A stretch of DNA of 64,000 bases from Candidatus Gastranaerophilales bacterium (lineage in GTDB: Bacteria; Cyanobacteriota; Vampirovibrionia; Gastranaerophilales; Gastranaerophilaceae): positions 124,001 through 188,000 of the forward strand of contig CALUVV010000003.1 of assembly GCA_944324305.1 (NCBI GenBank), written 5' to 3'. The notes under the pieces are model-generated. The model made no database searches, was not told where the DNA came from, and worked only from the letters and a program-made list of their open reading frames with translations. The translations under genes and the position numbers were made by a program. Shown piece by piece: positions 35,241-44,328 of this stretch (positions are counted from its first letter, which is position 1; every line of letters starts with the position of its first letter).

Positions 35241-36177
35241 TATTTCCCCTGTAAATCGTATACACCTCATCTTTATAAGGAATTGATTTAATTGCACCTA
35301 TTCCTTTTGCCTGCAGTCCAGCGGTAATTGAAGCAAATTTTGTGGCTTCAAAAGGAGTAAACCCGTGGTTAAAGGCATGCAAAAAGCCGCCGTTAAAGGT
35401 ATCTCCCGAACATGTCGTATCAACATAATCACATGTATAAAAATCCGTAAAAACAATATTACCGTTATAGCCCGTGTAATAACCTTTTCTGTCGCTGCTT
35501 TTTAAAACAACAGTCTGAATACCCATATCCCACAGTTTCTTAATAATATTTTCCGGTGAGTCAATTTCAAGAATATTTATTGAATCATGCTTTGTATTTA
35601 AAAACATAATATCCACGTTATTGCTTACTCTTGAAAAAGCTTCTTTAGCGTCATCAGGTGTCGTTAAAATCGAGTGATAATTCGGATCGTAAGCTGTTAA
35701 TATTCCGTTATCTTTTGCCAGCTTATAAGCATACTCAACCGCTTCCGCAGCAGAAGCCGAAAGAGATTGAGTAACACCCGAAGCGTATATTACATCGGTA
35801 CATTTAATATAATCTTCGTTGATATCGTCAATTGATAACTTAGAAGGTGCAATTTTTTTTCTGTAATAAACAACCTCTTTTTCATCAAGTGAAGGTCTTG
35901 CAATTATATACAAACCGTTCGGTTCATTTGTTAATTTAACCTGAGAAATATCAAGTCCTTCGTTTTCCCAGCTTTCCAGCAAATAATCCTTAAACGGGTC
36001 ATTTCCGATGCGTGTTATAAATCCCACTTTTGAGCCCATACGAAGTGCAGAAACTGCCGTCGCTAAGGCATCACCACCGTAGTATTTATATAAGCACCCT
36101 GATGCGGACATTTTGGCATTAGTGGACAATTCTATTAAACTTTCACCTATAGCAACTATATCTAACTTATTGTCCAT
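35233..36177 (-). CDS. kdgK: PfkB-family sugar kinase, 2-keto-3-deoxygluconate kinase-like
   Basis: 314 aa ribokinase-family enzyme. N-terminal motif GGDALATAVSALRMGSKVGFITRIGNDPF, C-terminal DTTCSGDTFNGGFLHAF with the catalytic Asp; the DTTCSGD form is the one usual in KDG kinases. It starts 2 nt after the KDPG aldolase stop, so kinase (KDG to KDPG) and aldolase (KDPG to pyruvate and glyceraldehyde 3-phosphate) form a pair. Shine-Dalgarno AAAGGA. Confidence 0.88.
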   Translation of the reverse strand: MDNKLDIVAIGESLIELSTNAKMSASGCLYKYYGGDALATAVSALRMGSKVGFITRIGNDPFKDYLLESWENEGLDISQVKLTNEPNGLYIIARPSLDEKEVVYYRKKIAPSKLSIDDINEDYIKCTDVIYASGVTQSLSASAAEAVEYAYKLAKDNGILTAYDPNYHSILTTPDDAKEAFSRVSNNVDIMFLNTKHDSINILEIDSPENIIKKLWDMGIQTVVLKSSDRKGYYTGYNGNIVFTDFYTCDYVDTTCSGDTFNGGFLHAFNHGFTPFEATKFASITAGLQAKGIGAIKSIPYKDEVYTIYRGNNG

Positions 36178-36179
36178 AT

Positions 36180-36788
36180 TTAATCCTTTAGTTCACTGAT
36201 AACACGTTTGGCTCTTGCGGTAATCTCAGAAAGCGAATATCCGTCATAAAGGTCTCTTCCAACTCCTACGACGGAAGCTCCCGCATTTATATATGAACGG
36301 ATTTCATCAATTTTAACATTACCCAGAGGCATAACATTCAAGAAAGGCATAGGCCTTAATAAATCTTCAATATACATTGCTCCGCCCATTGCTGTTATAG
36401 GATAAATTTTAATAAGCGGAATACGAGCTTTCCAGGCATTATAAGCTTCATTTGCAGTAGAAGTGCCTGCTATATAAGGAATTTGTTTATCTTTTGATAT
36501 TTTTACCAGATTCATGGAAAAAATCGGAGAAGAAAGGATTTTTGCACCCGATAATATAGCTGCTTCCGCCTGCATTGAAGTAATAATCCCGCCCGCGCAA
36601 ACAAATGCGTATTTGGAAATTTCCTCAACGGCTTTGTAAATCGAAGGATTTTCAACATTAATTTCCAAAACCTTAATTCCTGCATCAATTAAAGCCTTTG
36701 CCCTGTCAATCATTGTTTGGGCATTGCTGCACCGCAATATCGGAAAGATTTTCTCCTCTGAGAGAACATTAATTAAATTTTCTTTCAT
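36180..36788 (-). CDS. eda: KDPG/KHG aldolase
   Basis: 202 aa, normal length. Class I aldolase with PILRCSNAQTMIDRAKALIDAGIKVLEINVENPS (catalytic Glu), VCAGGIITSMQAEAAILSGAKILSSP, and LIKIYPI containing the Schiff-base Lys (usually FKxFPA). First gene of the eda-kdgK-pyruvyl transferase operon; Shine-Dalgarno AAGGA. No edd or glucose-6-phosphate dehydrogenase nearby, so uronate/KDG breakdown is more likely than a full Entner-Doudoroff route. Confidence 0.92.
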   Translation of the reverse strand: MKENLINVLSEEKIFPILRCSNAQTMIDRAKALIDAGIKVLEINVENPSIYKAVEEISKYAFVCAGGIITSMQAEAAILSGAKILSSPIFSMNLVKISKDKQIPYIAGTSTANEAYNAWKARIPLIKIYPITAMGGAMYIEDLLRPMPFLNVMPLGNVKIDEIRSYINAGASVVGVGRDLYDGYSLSEITARAKRVISELKD

Positions 36789-36841
36789 AAACTATCCTTT
36801 TTTCGAAATTTATTATATCATAAAATAAAGGGATAAGGGAT

Positions 36842-38788
36842 ATGAAAATTTTTAAGGGAAAAACTTTTTTCATAAGATCAATATTATTACATATATTTTT
36901 GGTGATAGTAATAGCTTTTGTTTCAATAAACTTTTGGGAAAATCCTGTTTATGATGCAATAATTAACTCATCTTCCGCCACCGTAGAAGGTTCAAAAGAT
37001 ATATCATTAATAGTAATTGACAACAAGTCGCTTGACAGCTACAGATGGCCGTGGGCAAGGTCTCTGTACGGAGAAATTTTTGAATATTTAAATAAATACA
37101 CCAACGCAAAAGTCGTCATATTCGATTCCGTACTCAGCAGCCTTGATAGAGAAAGACCTGCATCTTCAGACAATTTTTTCTTCGATACTGTAAAAAAATC
37201 AAATAATTTTATCGGCGGCTACATGGCTCAAAGTTCAGCTTATGAAAATCAAACAGCAGGAAATGAGTATGACAGAGCTTTTAATAAAAAATTCTCTATA
37301 GATATATCGGATAAAAGAACAAAGAATAATTCAAGATTAAGTGCATATAACAGCTTAACAATGTTTCCGCAGGCATATTTTGATGCCCAGAAATATGCCG
37401 GTTCGGTAAATCTCGGTTTAAACCCGATTGACGGGGTTCTAAGGGAAGCTACCGATTTAATAAGTTATAATGACAATTATTACCCCTCACTTGCACTGAG
37501 AGCATATCTTCTTGCAAACAATACCGATAAAATCACTCTTACAAATAAACATATAATTGTTGACAAAACAGGTTTGAAAATTCCTGCATTCAAGAAGAAC
37601 GGTGATATAAAGCATAATATAAAATTTTATAAATTAATGCCGAGTTCAGAGTTCTCGCATAAAAATTACTCGGCAATTGATATTATTAACTCCGATAGAC
37701 TTCTGAACAACGGTAAAAAGCCTATAATAAACCCTTCCGAATTTAACAATAAAATTGTTTTAGTCGGTGCAAATGCTCTCGGGGTCGAAGATGTTCTCGA
37801 AACTTCCATTTCATTAAACCATCCCGGGGTAGATATTCAAGCCACAATTCTTAATAACTTTTTAGATAACGAATATCTGGTAAAATTTACAAATTGGCAG
37901 AATATAGCAATAATCATATTATTAAGCATACTCACTTTTGTAATAATAAGATTTCTGTCATTTATTCCGTCATTAATTACACTAATAGGTGTTGCTGCAA
38001 TTTACTTTGTATTCTGTATAATCTGCTTTAAAAATAATCTTGTACCCTATGTTATTACACCTCTCGCCGTGCAGCTCAGCACAATGATTTTCGGATATTC
38101 GTACAGATTTATTCTGGAAGGACGCAATAAAGAAAAAATTAAAAATGCAATGGGTAAATATCTTTCACAGGATATTATGAAAAATGTCGTGCAGAATATT
38201 GATGATATCAGGCTGGGCGGGAAAAAAGCCAACGTAACTGTTTTATTTGCGGATATAAGAGGCTTCACCAGCATGAGTGAAAAAATGACCGCAGAGGAAG
38301 TTTCAGTTATTCTGAACGAATACTTTTCCGAGATTGAACCTATTATTACAAAATACAACGGTGTAATCAATAAATTTATAGGTGACGCTGTTATGGCAAT
38401 ATTCGGGGAACCCATTCAGGACATAAATCACCCCCAAAATGCCGTAAAATGTGCTTGTGAAATGCTAAAAAAGGTTGACCAGCTTCAGGACAAATGGCTT
38501 TTTGAAGGCAAACCGAAAATTGAAATCGGTATAGGAATTAACACGGGCGAAGCCTTTGTCGGCAATATCGGTTCCGAAAAACGTCTGGAATACACAGTAA
38601 TTGGCGATATGGTAAATCTTGCAAGCCGTATTGAAAGTTATAATAAAGTCTATAAAACCAACATGCTTATCAGCAGCTCAACATATTCATGTGTAAGCGA
38701 TATTGTAGATGTTATAAAAATTGCAGATGTAACAATTCGCGGTAAAGCTAAAAAAATGGATATTTACGAGGTTTTAAGACTTAGTTAA
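36842..38788 (+). CDS. CHASE2-domain class III adenylate/guanylate cyclase
   Basis: 648 aa. An N-terminal TM helix (about 10-28), an extracytoplasmic CHASE2 sensor (about 40-335, DISLIVIDNKSLDSYRWPWARSLYGEI is diagnostic), three TM helices (about 340-415), then a catalytic domain from NVTVLFADIRGFTSMSEKMT with the two metal Asp (FADIRG; FIGDAVMAIFGEP) and GIGINTGEAFVGNIGSEKRLEYTVIGDMVNLASRIES. Catalytic residues look intact. The architecture is common in cyanobacteria. The ligand is unknown. Shine-Dalgarno AAAGGGATAAGGG. Next on the same strand is the first poly-C pilin-like gene. Confidence 0.93.
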   Translation: MKIFKGKTFFIRSILLHIFLVIVIAFVSINFWENPVYDAIINSSSATVEGSKDISLIVIDNKSLDSYRWPWARSLYGEIFEYLNKYTNAKVVIFDSVLSSLDRERPASSDNFFFDTVKKSNNFIGGYMAQSSAYENQTAGNEYDRAFNKKFSIDISDKRTKNNSRLSAYNSLTMFPQAYFDAQKYAGSVNLGLNPIDGVLREATDLISYNDNYYPSLALRAYLLANNTDKITLTNKHIIVDKTGLKIPAFKKNGDIKHNIKFYKLMPSSEFSHKNYSAIDIINSDRLLNNGKKPIINPSEFNNKIVLVGANALGVEDVLETSISLNHPGVDIQATILNNFLDNEYLVKFTNWQNIAIIILLSILTFVIIRFLSFIPSLITLIGVAAIYFVFCIICFKNNLVPYVITPLAVQLSTMIFGYSYRFILEGRNKEKIKNAMGKYLSQDIMKNVVQNIDDIRLGGKKANVTVLFADIRGFTSMSEKMTAEEVSVILNEYFSEIEPIITKYNGVINKFIGDAVMAIFGEPIQDINHPQNAVKCACEMLKKVDQLQDKWLFEGKPKIEIGIGINTGEAFVGNIGSEKRLEYTVIGDMVNLASRIESYNKVYKTNMLISSSTYSCVSDIVDVIKIADVTIRGKAKKMDIYEVLRLS

Positions 38789-38791
38789 ATA

Positions 38792-38820
38792 TTGACAAAC
38801 AGTAAAACATGGTAAATAAT
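38792..38820 (+). promoter_or_regulatory. Promoter of pilin-like gene A
   Basis: TTGACA (38792-38797), 17 nt, AATAAT (38815-38820). The same boxes and spacing recur before gene B at 39659-39687. Confidence 0.6.
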
Positions 38821-38833
38821 GGAAATATCTAAA

Positions 38834-38998
38834 AAGGAGGCAATATGATTGATATGAAAGCATTTAGAGTTGCCCCCCCCCCGACAAGATAAGGGAGGAC
38901 AAGGGGTTTAGAGGATTTACTCTTGCAGAAGTTTTAGTAACCCTTGGAATAATCGGAGTTGTGTCTGCCATGACTGTGCCGTCTTTGATGCAAAATCA
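38834..38998 (+). repeat. 165-nt direct repeat, copy 1
   Basis: Identical by eye to 39700-39864: Shine-Dalgarno, leader, C10 tract and the whole hydrophobic helix of pilin-like genes A and B. Divergence begins right after. Confidence 0.9.
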
Positions 38999-39611
38999 CC
39001 AAAGAAAAACTTATGTTACCCAGCTGCATAAAACATATAATGAAATTCAACAGGCATTTATGCAGGAAATGACAGAGAAAAACGCAATTAATTTAAGGGA
39101 AGCGGGACTTACCGATACGGAAGCAATAGACGAATTCATAAGCAGGCATTTTAAAGTTGTACAGGCCTGCCCTGATCATAAGCATTGTACAAGTATAGAT
39201 TATAAAAATATAAACGGAACAACGATTAACAATAATACAAACTTATATTGGAATAACGGCGCGTGTGCAATAATAGCAAGCGGCGCTGAAATATGTATCG
39301 ATACCGTCAGCGACAGAACTTATTCGTACGGCGGGTATTCTGCCGGCTGGGGAATATCATTTATTGATATTAACGGAAGCAAGGGACCGAATATATTAGG
39401 ACGTGATGCGTTTTTGATGATAAACTGGGATGACGGAGTTCTTGATACGGTTAATGCAAGCCCTGCATGCAGAACTAAAGGGGTTTGTGACGGAGAATCT
39501 CTTGAAGCAATCAGAAACGCAGCAGGTAAAGCTTGTGAAGCAACCGCAACATTTACAGATAACCAATGTTTCGGAAAGCTTTTGAACAACAATTGGGAAA
39601 TGAATTACTAA
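38845..39611 (+). CDS. Pilin-like gene A, out of frame at a C10 tract (candidate phase-variable, OFF)
   Basis: Strong Shine-Dalgarno (AAGGAGG) and ATG at 38845, but with ten C (38873-38882) the leader stops at TAA 38890-38892 after 15 codons. Adding one C (or removing two) fuses it to the open frame below and gives a 255-aa prepilin: leader MIDMKAFRVAPPPDKIREDK then GFRG, cleaved before FTLAEVLVTLGIIGVVSAM with Glu at +5. The globular part has DINGSKGPNILGRDAF and a Cys-rich tail ending CFGKLLNNNWEMNY. As written it is either switched OFF or affected by a homopolymer miscall. Gene B is a tandem paralogue. Confidence 0.85.
38873..38882. repeat. C10 homopolymer tract (gene A)
   Basis: Ten consecutive C in the context G-C10-GACAA, inside the prepilin leader. 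Needs 11 or 8 C for an open frame. Confidence 0.95.
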
Positions 39612-39658
39612 TAAATTTAAAAGGGGCAATTCAAATTTTGTCCCTTTTTATTTTTATA

Positions 39659-39687
39659 TTGACAAAACGGCAAACATGATAAATAAT
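39659..39687 (+). promoter_or_regulatory. Promoter of pilin-like gene B
   Basis: TTGACA (39659-39664), 17 nt, AATAAT (39682-39687); the same as upstream of gene A. Confidence 0.6.
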
Positions 39688-39699
39688 AAAAATATCAAG

Positions 39700-39864
39700 A
39701 AGGAGGCAATATGATTGATATGAAAGCATTTAGAGTTGCCCCCCCCCCGACAAGATAAGGGAGGACAAGGGGTTTAGAGGATTTACTCTTGCAGAAGTTT
39801 TAGTAACCCTTGGAATAATCGGAGTTGTGTCTGCCATGACTGTGCCGTCTTTGATGCAAAATCA
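39700..39864 (+). repeat. 165-nt direct repeat, copy 2
   Basis: Second copy, 866 nt downstream of the first. Perfect identity over 165 nt beside clearly diverged 3' halves suggests recent gene conversion or selection on the leader. Confidence 0.9.
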
Positions 39865-40477
39865 TCAAAGAAAAACTTACGTTACTCAGCTGCATAAGGT
39901 TTACAATGAATTACAACAGGCATTTATGCAGGTAATAACTGAAAACAATGCCATTGATTTACGTGAAGCAGGATTAGGAACTCAAACAAATATTAAATCT
40001 TTTCTGCAAAATCATTTTAAAGTCGTACAAATTGGAGAATTAGATTTGAGCGAAGTCCCTTGGGGAAACGTAAATTACAAAAATATTAACGGTACAAATT
40101 ATGATTACACAGGCACGTGGAGCTGTGGAGCTTGTGCAACAATAGCAAGTGGGGCTCAAATATGTATAGATAATGTTAATTGCTATACTTATTCTTATGG
40201 AGGCTATTCTTCAAATTACGGATACATTTTTGTCGACGTAAACGGAAAAAAAGGGCCGAATATAATCGGCAGAGACACATTTTTTATGACTTATTGGAAT
40301 GACGGCGTGATTGATTTGCCAAAAGTTTCTCCGGCATGCAGAACACAGGGAATTTGCGATGGAAGCTCTATAAAGGATATAAGAGAAAGCGGAACTGCAT
40401 GCGAAGCCTCAACAATCTATACACATCAGCAATGTTTCGGAAAATTATTAAATAATAACTGGGAAATGACATATTAA
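39711..40477 (+). CDS. Pilin-like gene B, out of frame at a C10 tract (candidate phase-variable, OFF)
   Basis: Tandem paralogue of gene A with the same Shine-Dalgarno, leader, C10 tract (39739-39748) and premature stop after 15 codons. Eleven or eight C would give a 255-aa prepilin. The globular half differs from A (YTGTWSCGACATIASGAQICID, VDVNGKKGPNIIGRDTF, tail CFGKLLNNNWEMTY), so A and B would present different surfaces behind the same leader and helix. The downstream recG gene starts 24 nt after the stop. Confidence 0.85.
39739..39748. repeat. C10 homopolymer tract (gene B)
   Basis: Ten C in context G-C10-GACAA, same position in the leader as in gene A. Confidence 0.95.
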
Positions 40478-40501
40478 CTTCTGATGTGATAAAATTATTC
40501 T

Positions 40502-42883
40502 ATGATTGATAACATAGAACAACTTAAAAAAGCTATTGAAATTGAAATTCAATATAAATATATTGATATTCACGGAAAAACACAGGCTTTTTCAAGTTTT
40601 ATCAAAAACGAAGCAAAAAAATATTATAAACTTTCAAAGAAAAATCCCAAATGGGCAGTGCTTGTTGAAACATTCGAGCACTACCCTTTTGCGGGGATTA
40701 ATGAAAGACGCAAAAGTATTGACACGCTTATAAGAGTTTTGAAATCGGAAACAAAACCTGAGGAGCATCCCGGAAAAAACATTTCAGGAAAACTAAAACC
40801 CGCTAAAGATACGGATGTAATGTATATGAAGGGGGTTGGCCCGAAAATTGCTTATAAATTAAATAAACTCGGAATTTATACTGCACAGGATTTAATAATG
40901 TATTTTCCGAAAAAACATATTGATTATTCATCAAGAACGCTTATTAAACACTTAAAAGAAGGTGAAAATACTACGGTTTTCGGATATATTAAATCCGTTT
41001 CGGCTTTCAACACAAAAAACAAACTTTCCGTTGTAAAAGTTGCGGTTGCTGATGAAAGCGGAAGAATTGATTTAAGCTTTTTTCAGGCAAAGTCTAATCG
41101 TTTTATGCTTGAAAGGGTTAAAGCGCAATTTCCGGTTAATGCCGGAATTATGATATCAGGTACCGTGAAAAGAAGCAGTTATGACGGTAAATTAACTTTT
41201 GATAAACCAAATTACTCAATAATGACAGGAGAATTTCTTGAGGATAAAAATAATAATCTTAATCTCGCAAGAATTGTTCCTATCTATACCGTATGTGAAG
41301 ATTTAAGCATAAAAGTTTTAAGACGTGCAATTTTTAACGCCGTCAGCATGTACAAAAACGAAATTGAAAATGTAATCCCTGACTTTATCAGAGAAAAATA
41401 CGGAGTACTTGATAAAAAAATTGCGGTTGAACAAATTCATTTCCCTGAAAGTATTGAGTTACTTGAGCAAGCAAGATTTTCGCTTATTTTCGAAGAATTG
41501 TTTTTAATTCAGTTAAAACTGGTTCGTTTGAGAGAACAGAACGCTAACAGTCACTCTGCTCTGGCATTGAAAATCAAGGAACACGGACTTGTCAGAAACT
41601 TTATAGACAGCCTGCCTTTTGAGCTTACGGAAGGACAAAAAAAAGCAGTAAATGAAATTCTGAATGACCTTAATTCAGATATTCCGATGGCAAGACTACT
41701 TCAAGGTGACGTAGGCAGCGGGAAAACAGTAGTTGCAACCATAATGCTTCTTGCCGGAGTAGAAAACGGCTATCAGGGAGCATTAATGGCACCGACTGAA
41801 ATTCTTGCACAACAGCACTATAATAATTTACAGCAATGGCTGACACCTATGGGAATTAGCGTAGGGCTATTCCTCGGAAGTCAGGGGAAAAAAGTCAGAG
41901 AGAAATTCAGAACAGATTTGAGAAACGGCCAGATGAACATTGCTGTCGGAACGCATGCACTTATACAGGAAGATGTTGATTTTAATAATTTAGGTGCAAT
42001 TGTTGTGGATGAACAGCACAGGTTTGGAGTAAAACAGCGAAACGTATTAAAGAAAAAATCGCAAAATCCGCAAATGCTTACAATGACCGCAACGCCAATT
42101 CCGAGAACTCTGGCTTTAACGGTTCACGGAGATCTTGATTTAACAGTAATTGATGAACTTCCTAAAGGAAGAAAACCTATTAAAACATCACTTGTTACAT
42201 CTCACAGAGGCGTATATGATTTAATTAAACAGGAAATTGAGGCAGGGCGTCAGGCTTATGTTGTTTACCCGTTGATTGAAGAAAGTGAAACATTATCTGC
42301 AAAAGCCGCAACTATTGAGGCTGAACGTTTACAAAATGAAGTATTTCCGCAATTCAAAATCGGCCTTTTGCACGGTAAACTGAAAAATGACGAAAAAGAA
42401 CAGGTCATGTCTGATTTTAAAGATAAAAAATATGATATTTTAGTTTCTACAACAGTTGTTGAAGTTGGTGTAGACGTGCCGAATGCCACGGTCATGCTGA
42501 TAGAAAATGCGGAACGCTTCGGACTTTCACAACTTCACCAGCTCAGGGGGCGTGTAGGCAGAAATGACTTACAATCCTACTGCATTTTACACACTTCAAC
42601 AAAATCACAGGAAACAAAAGAACGATTAAACATAATGACACAAACCAATGACGGATTTGTTATTGCGGAAAAAGACTTACAGCTTCGCGGGCCCGGTGAA
42701 TTTCTCGGGACAAGGCAGAGCGGTCTGCCTGATTTAATAATATCAGACATAGTAAGGGATGCAAAAATTCTTGAAATGGCGCGAAACGAAGCTATCAATT
42801 TTGTTAAAACTAATAAAATTGAAAATTATCCGCTTTTAAAAGAAGTTACTTCATTGCAATTATTCAGCAGCCTGGATATATAA
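40502..42883 (+). CDS. recG: ATP-dependent DNA helicase RecG
   Basis: Branch-migrates stalled replication forks and Holliday junctions. 793 aa, about 100 longer than E. coli RecG because of an N-terminal extension (residues 1-100) before VMYMKGVGPKIAYKLNKLGIYTAQDLIMYFP. The wedge/OB domain follows, then Walker A GDVGSGKTVVATIM, MAPTEILAQQHY, DEQHRFGVKQR (DExH), TATPIPRTLALT and the helicase C domain (GRVGRNDLQSYCIL, GEFLGTRQSGLPD). A TAAAAT box with TG extension ends 6 nt before the ATG, without Shine-Dalgarno, so it is likely leaderless. Confidence 0.97.
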   Translation: MIDNIEQLKKAIEIEIQYKYIDIHGKTQAFSSFIKNEAKKYYKLSKKNPKWAVLVETFEHYPFAGINERRKSIDTLIRVLKSETKPEEHPGKNISGKLKPAKDTDVMYMKGVGPKIAYKLNKLGIYTAQDLIMYFPKKHIDYSSRTLIKHLKEGENTTVFGYIKSVSAFNTKNKLSVVKVAVADESGRIDLSFFQAKSNRFMLERVKAQFPVNAGIMISGTVKRSSYDGKLTFDKPNYSIMTGEFLEDKNNNLNLARIVPIYTVCEDLSIKVLRRAIFNAVSMYKNEIENVIPDFIREKYGVLDKKIAVEQIHFPESIELLEQARFSLIFEELFLIQLKLVRLREQNANSHSALALKIKEHGLVRNFIDSLPFELTEGQKKAVNEILNDLNSDIPMARLLQGDVGSGKTVVATIMLLAGVENGYQGALMAPTEILAQQHYNNLQQWLTPMGISVGLFLGSQGKKVREKFRTDLRNGQMNIAVGTHALIQEDVDFNNLGAIVVDEQHRFGVKQRNVLKKKSQNPQMLTMTATPIPRTLALTVHGDLDLTVIDELPKGRKPIKTSLVTSHRGVYDLIKQEIEAGRQAYVVYPLIEESETLSAKAATIEAERLQNEVFPQFKIGLLHGKLKNDEKEQVMSDFKDKKYDILVSTTVVEVGVDVPNATVMLIENAERFGLSQLHQLRGRVGRNDLQSYCILHTSTKSQETKERLNIMTQTNDGFVIAEKDLQLRGPGEFLGTRQSGLPDLIISDIVRDAKILEMARNEAINFVKTNKIENYPLLKEVTSLQLFSSLDI

Positions 42884-42918
42884 TTGTTAACAAATATAAA
42901 GTTCAAAATTTAAATATA

Positions 42919-42960
42919 GGCAATTATTTATCCGATATATACTTTATATATTTAGAGTAT
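42919..42960 (+). promoter_or_regulatory. Bipartite upstream element, copy 3
   Basis: GGCAATTATTTA at 42919 and TATATACTTTATATATTTA at 42936-42954, starts 17 nt apart, then GAGTATAAAAAT and GGAG. 43 nt from TATATAC to the ATG. Confidence 0.65.
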
Positions 42961-42978
42961 AAAAATCGGAGCAGTTTT

Positions 42979-44097
42979 ATGGAAACATTCTACAGGTTTC
43001 TAGGCGGGCCTCGAACTTTTTGGGGCGGCGGCAGCAGGACAATAATTAATAATAATTTTATCGGCGGCATGCCAATGATGCGCCCGATGTGCAGGCCTAT
43101 GCCGATGATGCCGATGTTCGGCAATCATTGCTGCGGCGGGAATTCAAACGGGCTTAAATGGATGCTCGGATTTGGTCTTGCAAGTTCACTGGCAGGCGGT
43201 ATATTAGGAATGTTCGGAAATAATCAATCCAGTATTAACGACACTTACAATTCAGGGTATAACGGATATTATCCTAATAATAACTACAATGACTATAATT
43301 ACGGCGGAGGCTCAAATCAATATATAAATGATCTTACTGCAAAAGTAGAGAAGCTTGAAGATCAGCTGGCAGACTGCCAAAAACAGATTGATGATTTATC
43401 TGAGGCAAAGTGTAATTGCGGGAATAGAGAAATTACAGCTGACACAAATCCTACAGACGAAGAATTAATTAATGCACAAAAAGCAGAAAAATCAGAAGCT
43501 TCAGATTCAAAAACACCTGCTCAAGTGCAAAATAATACAATAGAAAATAAGAACATAGAAAAAACTGAAGCACCAAAAGAGCAGGAACAGCCTAAAACAC
43601 TTGATGATATACTAAAAAACACGGGCTTTGATAAACTTGATGATACGGCAAAAAATTATGTAAAAAGCCGTATATCTCAGGTATACATAGATGACAACGG
43701 CAATGTAAAATACGATATTAAAGCCGTAGTCCATGACGGCGATAATTTGAATGCCATTATTAACCGCTTCTACACAGAAGAAGAAAAAAGTAATCTTGAA
43801 GTTGCAAAAGCAAAATTACATACACAAGGCTCTGAAAGCAGGCTAATAGTTAACCCGCTTTCCGGAGATACTATAGTCGCAAACGGAGTTTCCGAATACG
43901 GTCTGAAAGCATTAATGCAGGATGCGCAGAACGGAATTACAAAACAAGGAGAAATAACAAAAACCAATAAAAGAATTTCAGACTTGAAAACCGCATTCGT
44001 TAACGGTGAAAAGAAATTATCAAAAGCTTACGTTCTGCAAAATAAACTTATGAGCGAAGCACAATATGATAAAATAATCAGTGAAAAATACTCATAG
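42979..44097 (+). CDS. Unknown modular protein 1 (NNNFIGG/GILGMFG family)
   Basis: 372 aa, no known family. Shares an N-terminal module with the next gene: IINNNFIGG (about 24-32), a Met/Pro/Gly/Cys segment (MPMMRPMCRPMPMMPMF, HCCGGN), then a short hydrophobic helix WMLGFGLASSLAGGILGMFG. A Gln/Asn/Tyr-rich linker and a coiled coil (LTAKVEKLEDQLADCQKQID) follow, then Pro/Glu/Lys-rich linker. The C-terminal domain (about 210-372, LDDILKNTGFDKLDDTAKNYVKSRISQVYIDDNGNVKYDIKAVVHDGDNLNAIINRF) is unassigned. No signal peptide. Shine-Dalgarno GGAG. Confidence 0.65.
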   Translation: METFYRFLGGPRTFWGGGSRTIINNNFIGGMPMMRPMCRPMPMMPMFGNHCCGGNSNGLKWMLGFGLASSLAGGILGMFGNNQSSINDTYNSGYNGYYPNNNYNDYNYGGGSNQYINDLTAKVEKLEDQLADCQKQIDDLSEAKCNCGNREITADTNPTDEELINAQKAEKSEASDSKTPAQVQNNTIENKNIEKTEAPKEQEQPKTLDDILKNTGFDKLDDTAKNYVKSRISQVYIDDNGNVKYDIKAVVHDGDNLNAIINRFYTEEEKSNLEVAKAKLHTQGSESRLIVNPLSGDTIVANGVSEYGLKALMQDAQNGITKQGEITKTNKRISDLKTAFVNGEKKLSKAYVLQNKLMSEAQYDKIISEKYS

Positions 44098-44113
44098 TAA
44101 AAGTAAGTAAGGT

Positions 44114-44148
44114 ACAAAAGACTTCCGATTTAAACGGAAGTCTTTTGT
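44114..44148 (+). terminator. Intrinsic terminator
   Basis: Fourteen-base stem ACAAAAGACTTCCG / CGGAAGTCTTTTGT with loop ATTTAAA. Confidence 0.9.
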
Positions 44149-44262
44149 TATTATCAGGCCTTTTCAGGGAATATAAATAAAACAGGGATAGTTATTTAAA
44201 CTCTATTTTAAAAGTTGTCTTTAATTATTTGTAAAGAAATGTAACAGTGAAATATTAAAAAA

Positions 44263-44310
44263 GGCAATTATTTAAAAAGTATATACTTTATATATATACA
44301 GAGAGTATAA
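44263..44310 (+). promoter_or_regulatory. Bipartite upstream element, copy 4
   Basis: GGCAATTATTTA at 44263 and TATATACTTTATATATATA from 44280, starts 17 nt apart, then GAGAGTATAAAAAT as in copy 3. 49 nt from TATATAC to the ATG. Confidence 0.65.
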
Positions 44311-44328
44311 AAATATGGAGAACTAGCC

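Noticed and set aside
38845..40477. Reading genes A and B as ordinary decayed pseudogenes
   Set aside because: Promoter, Shine-Dalgarno, leader and the rest of the frame are all intact in both, and the only defect is the length of the same homopolymer, which fits a reversible switch or a miscall better than decay.
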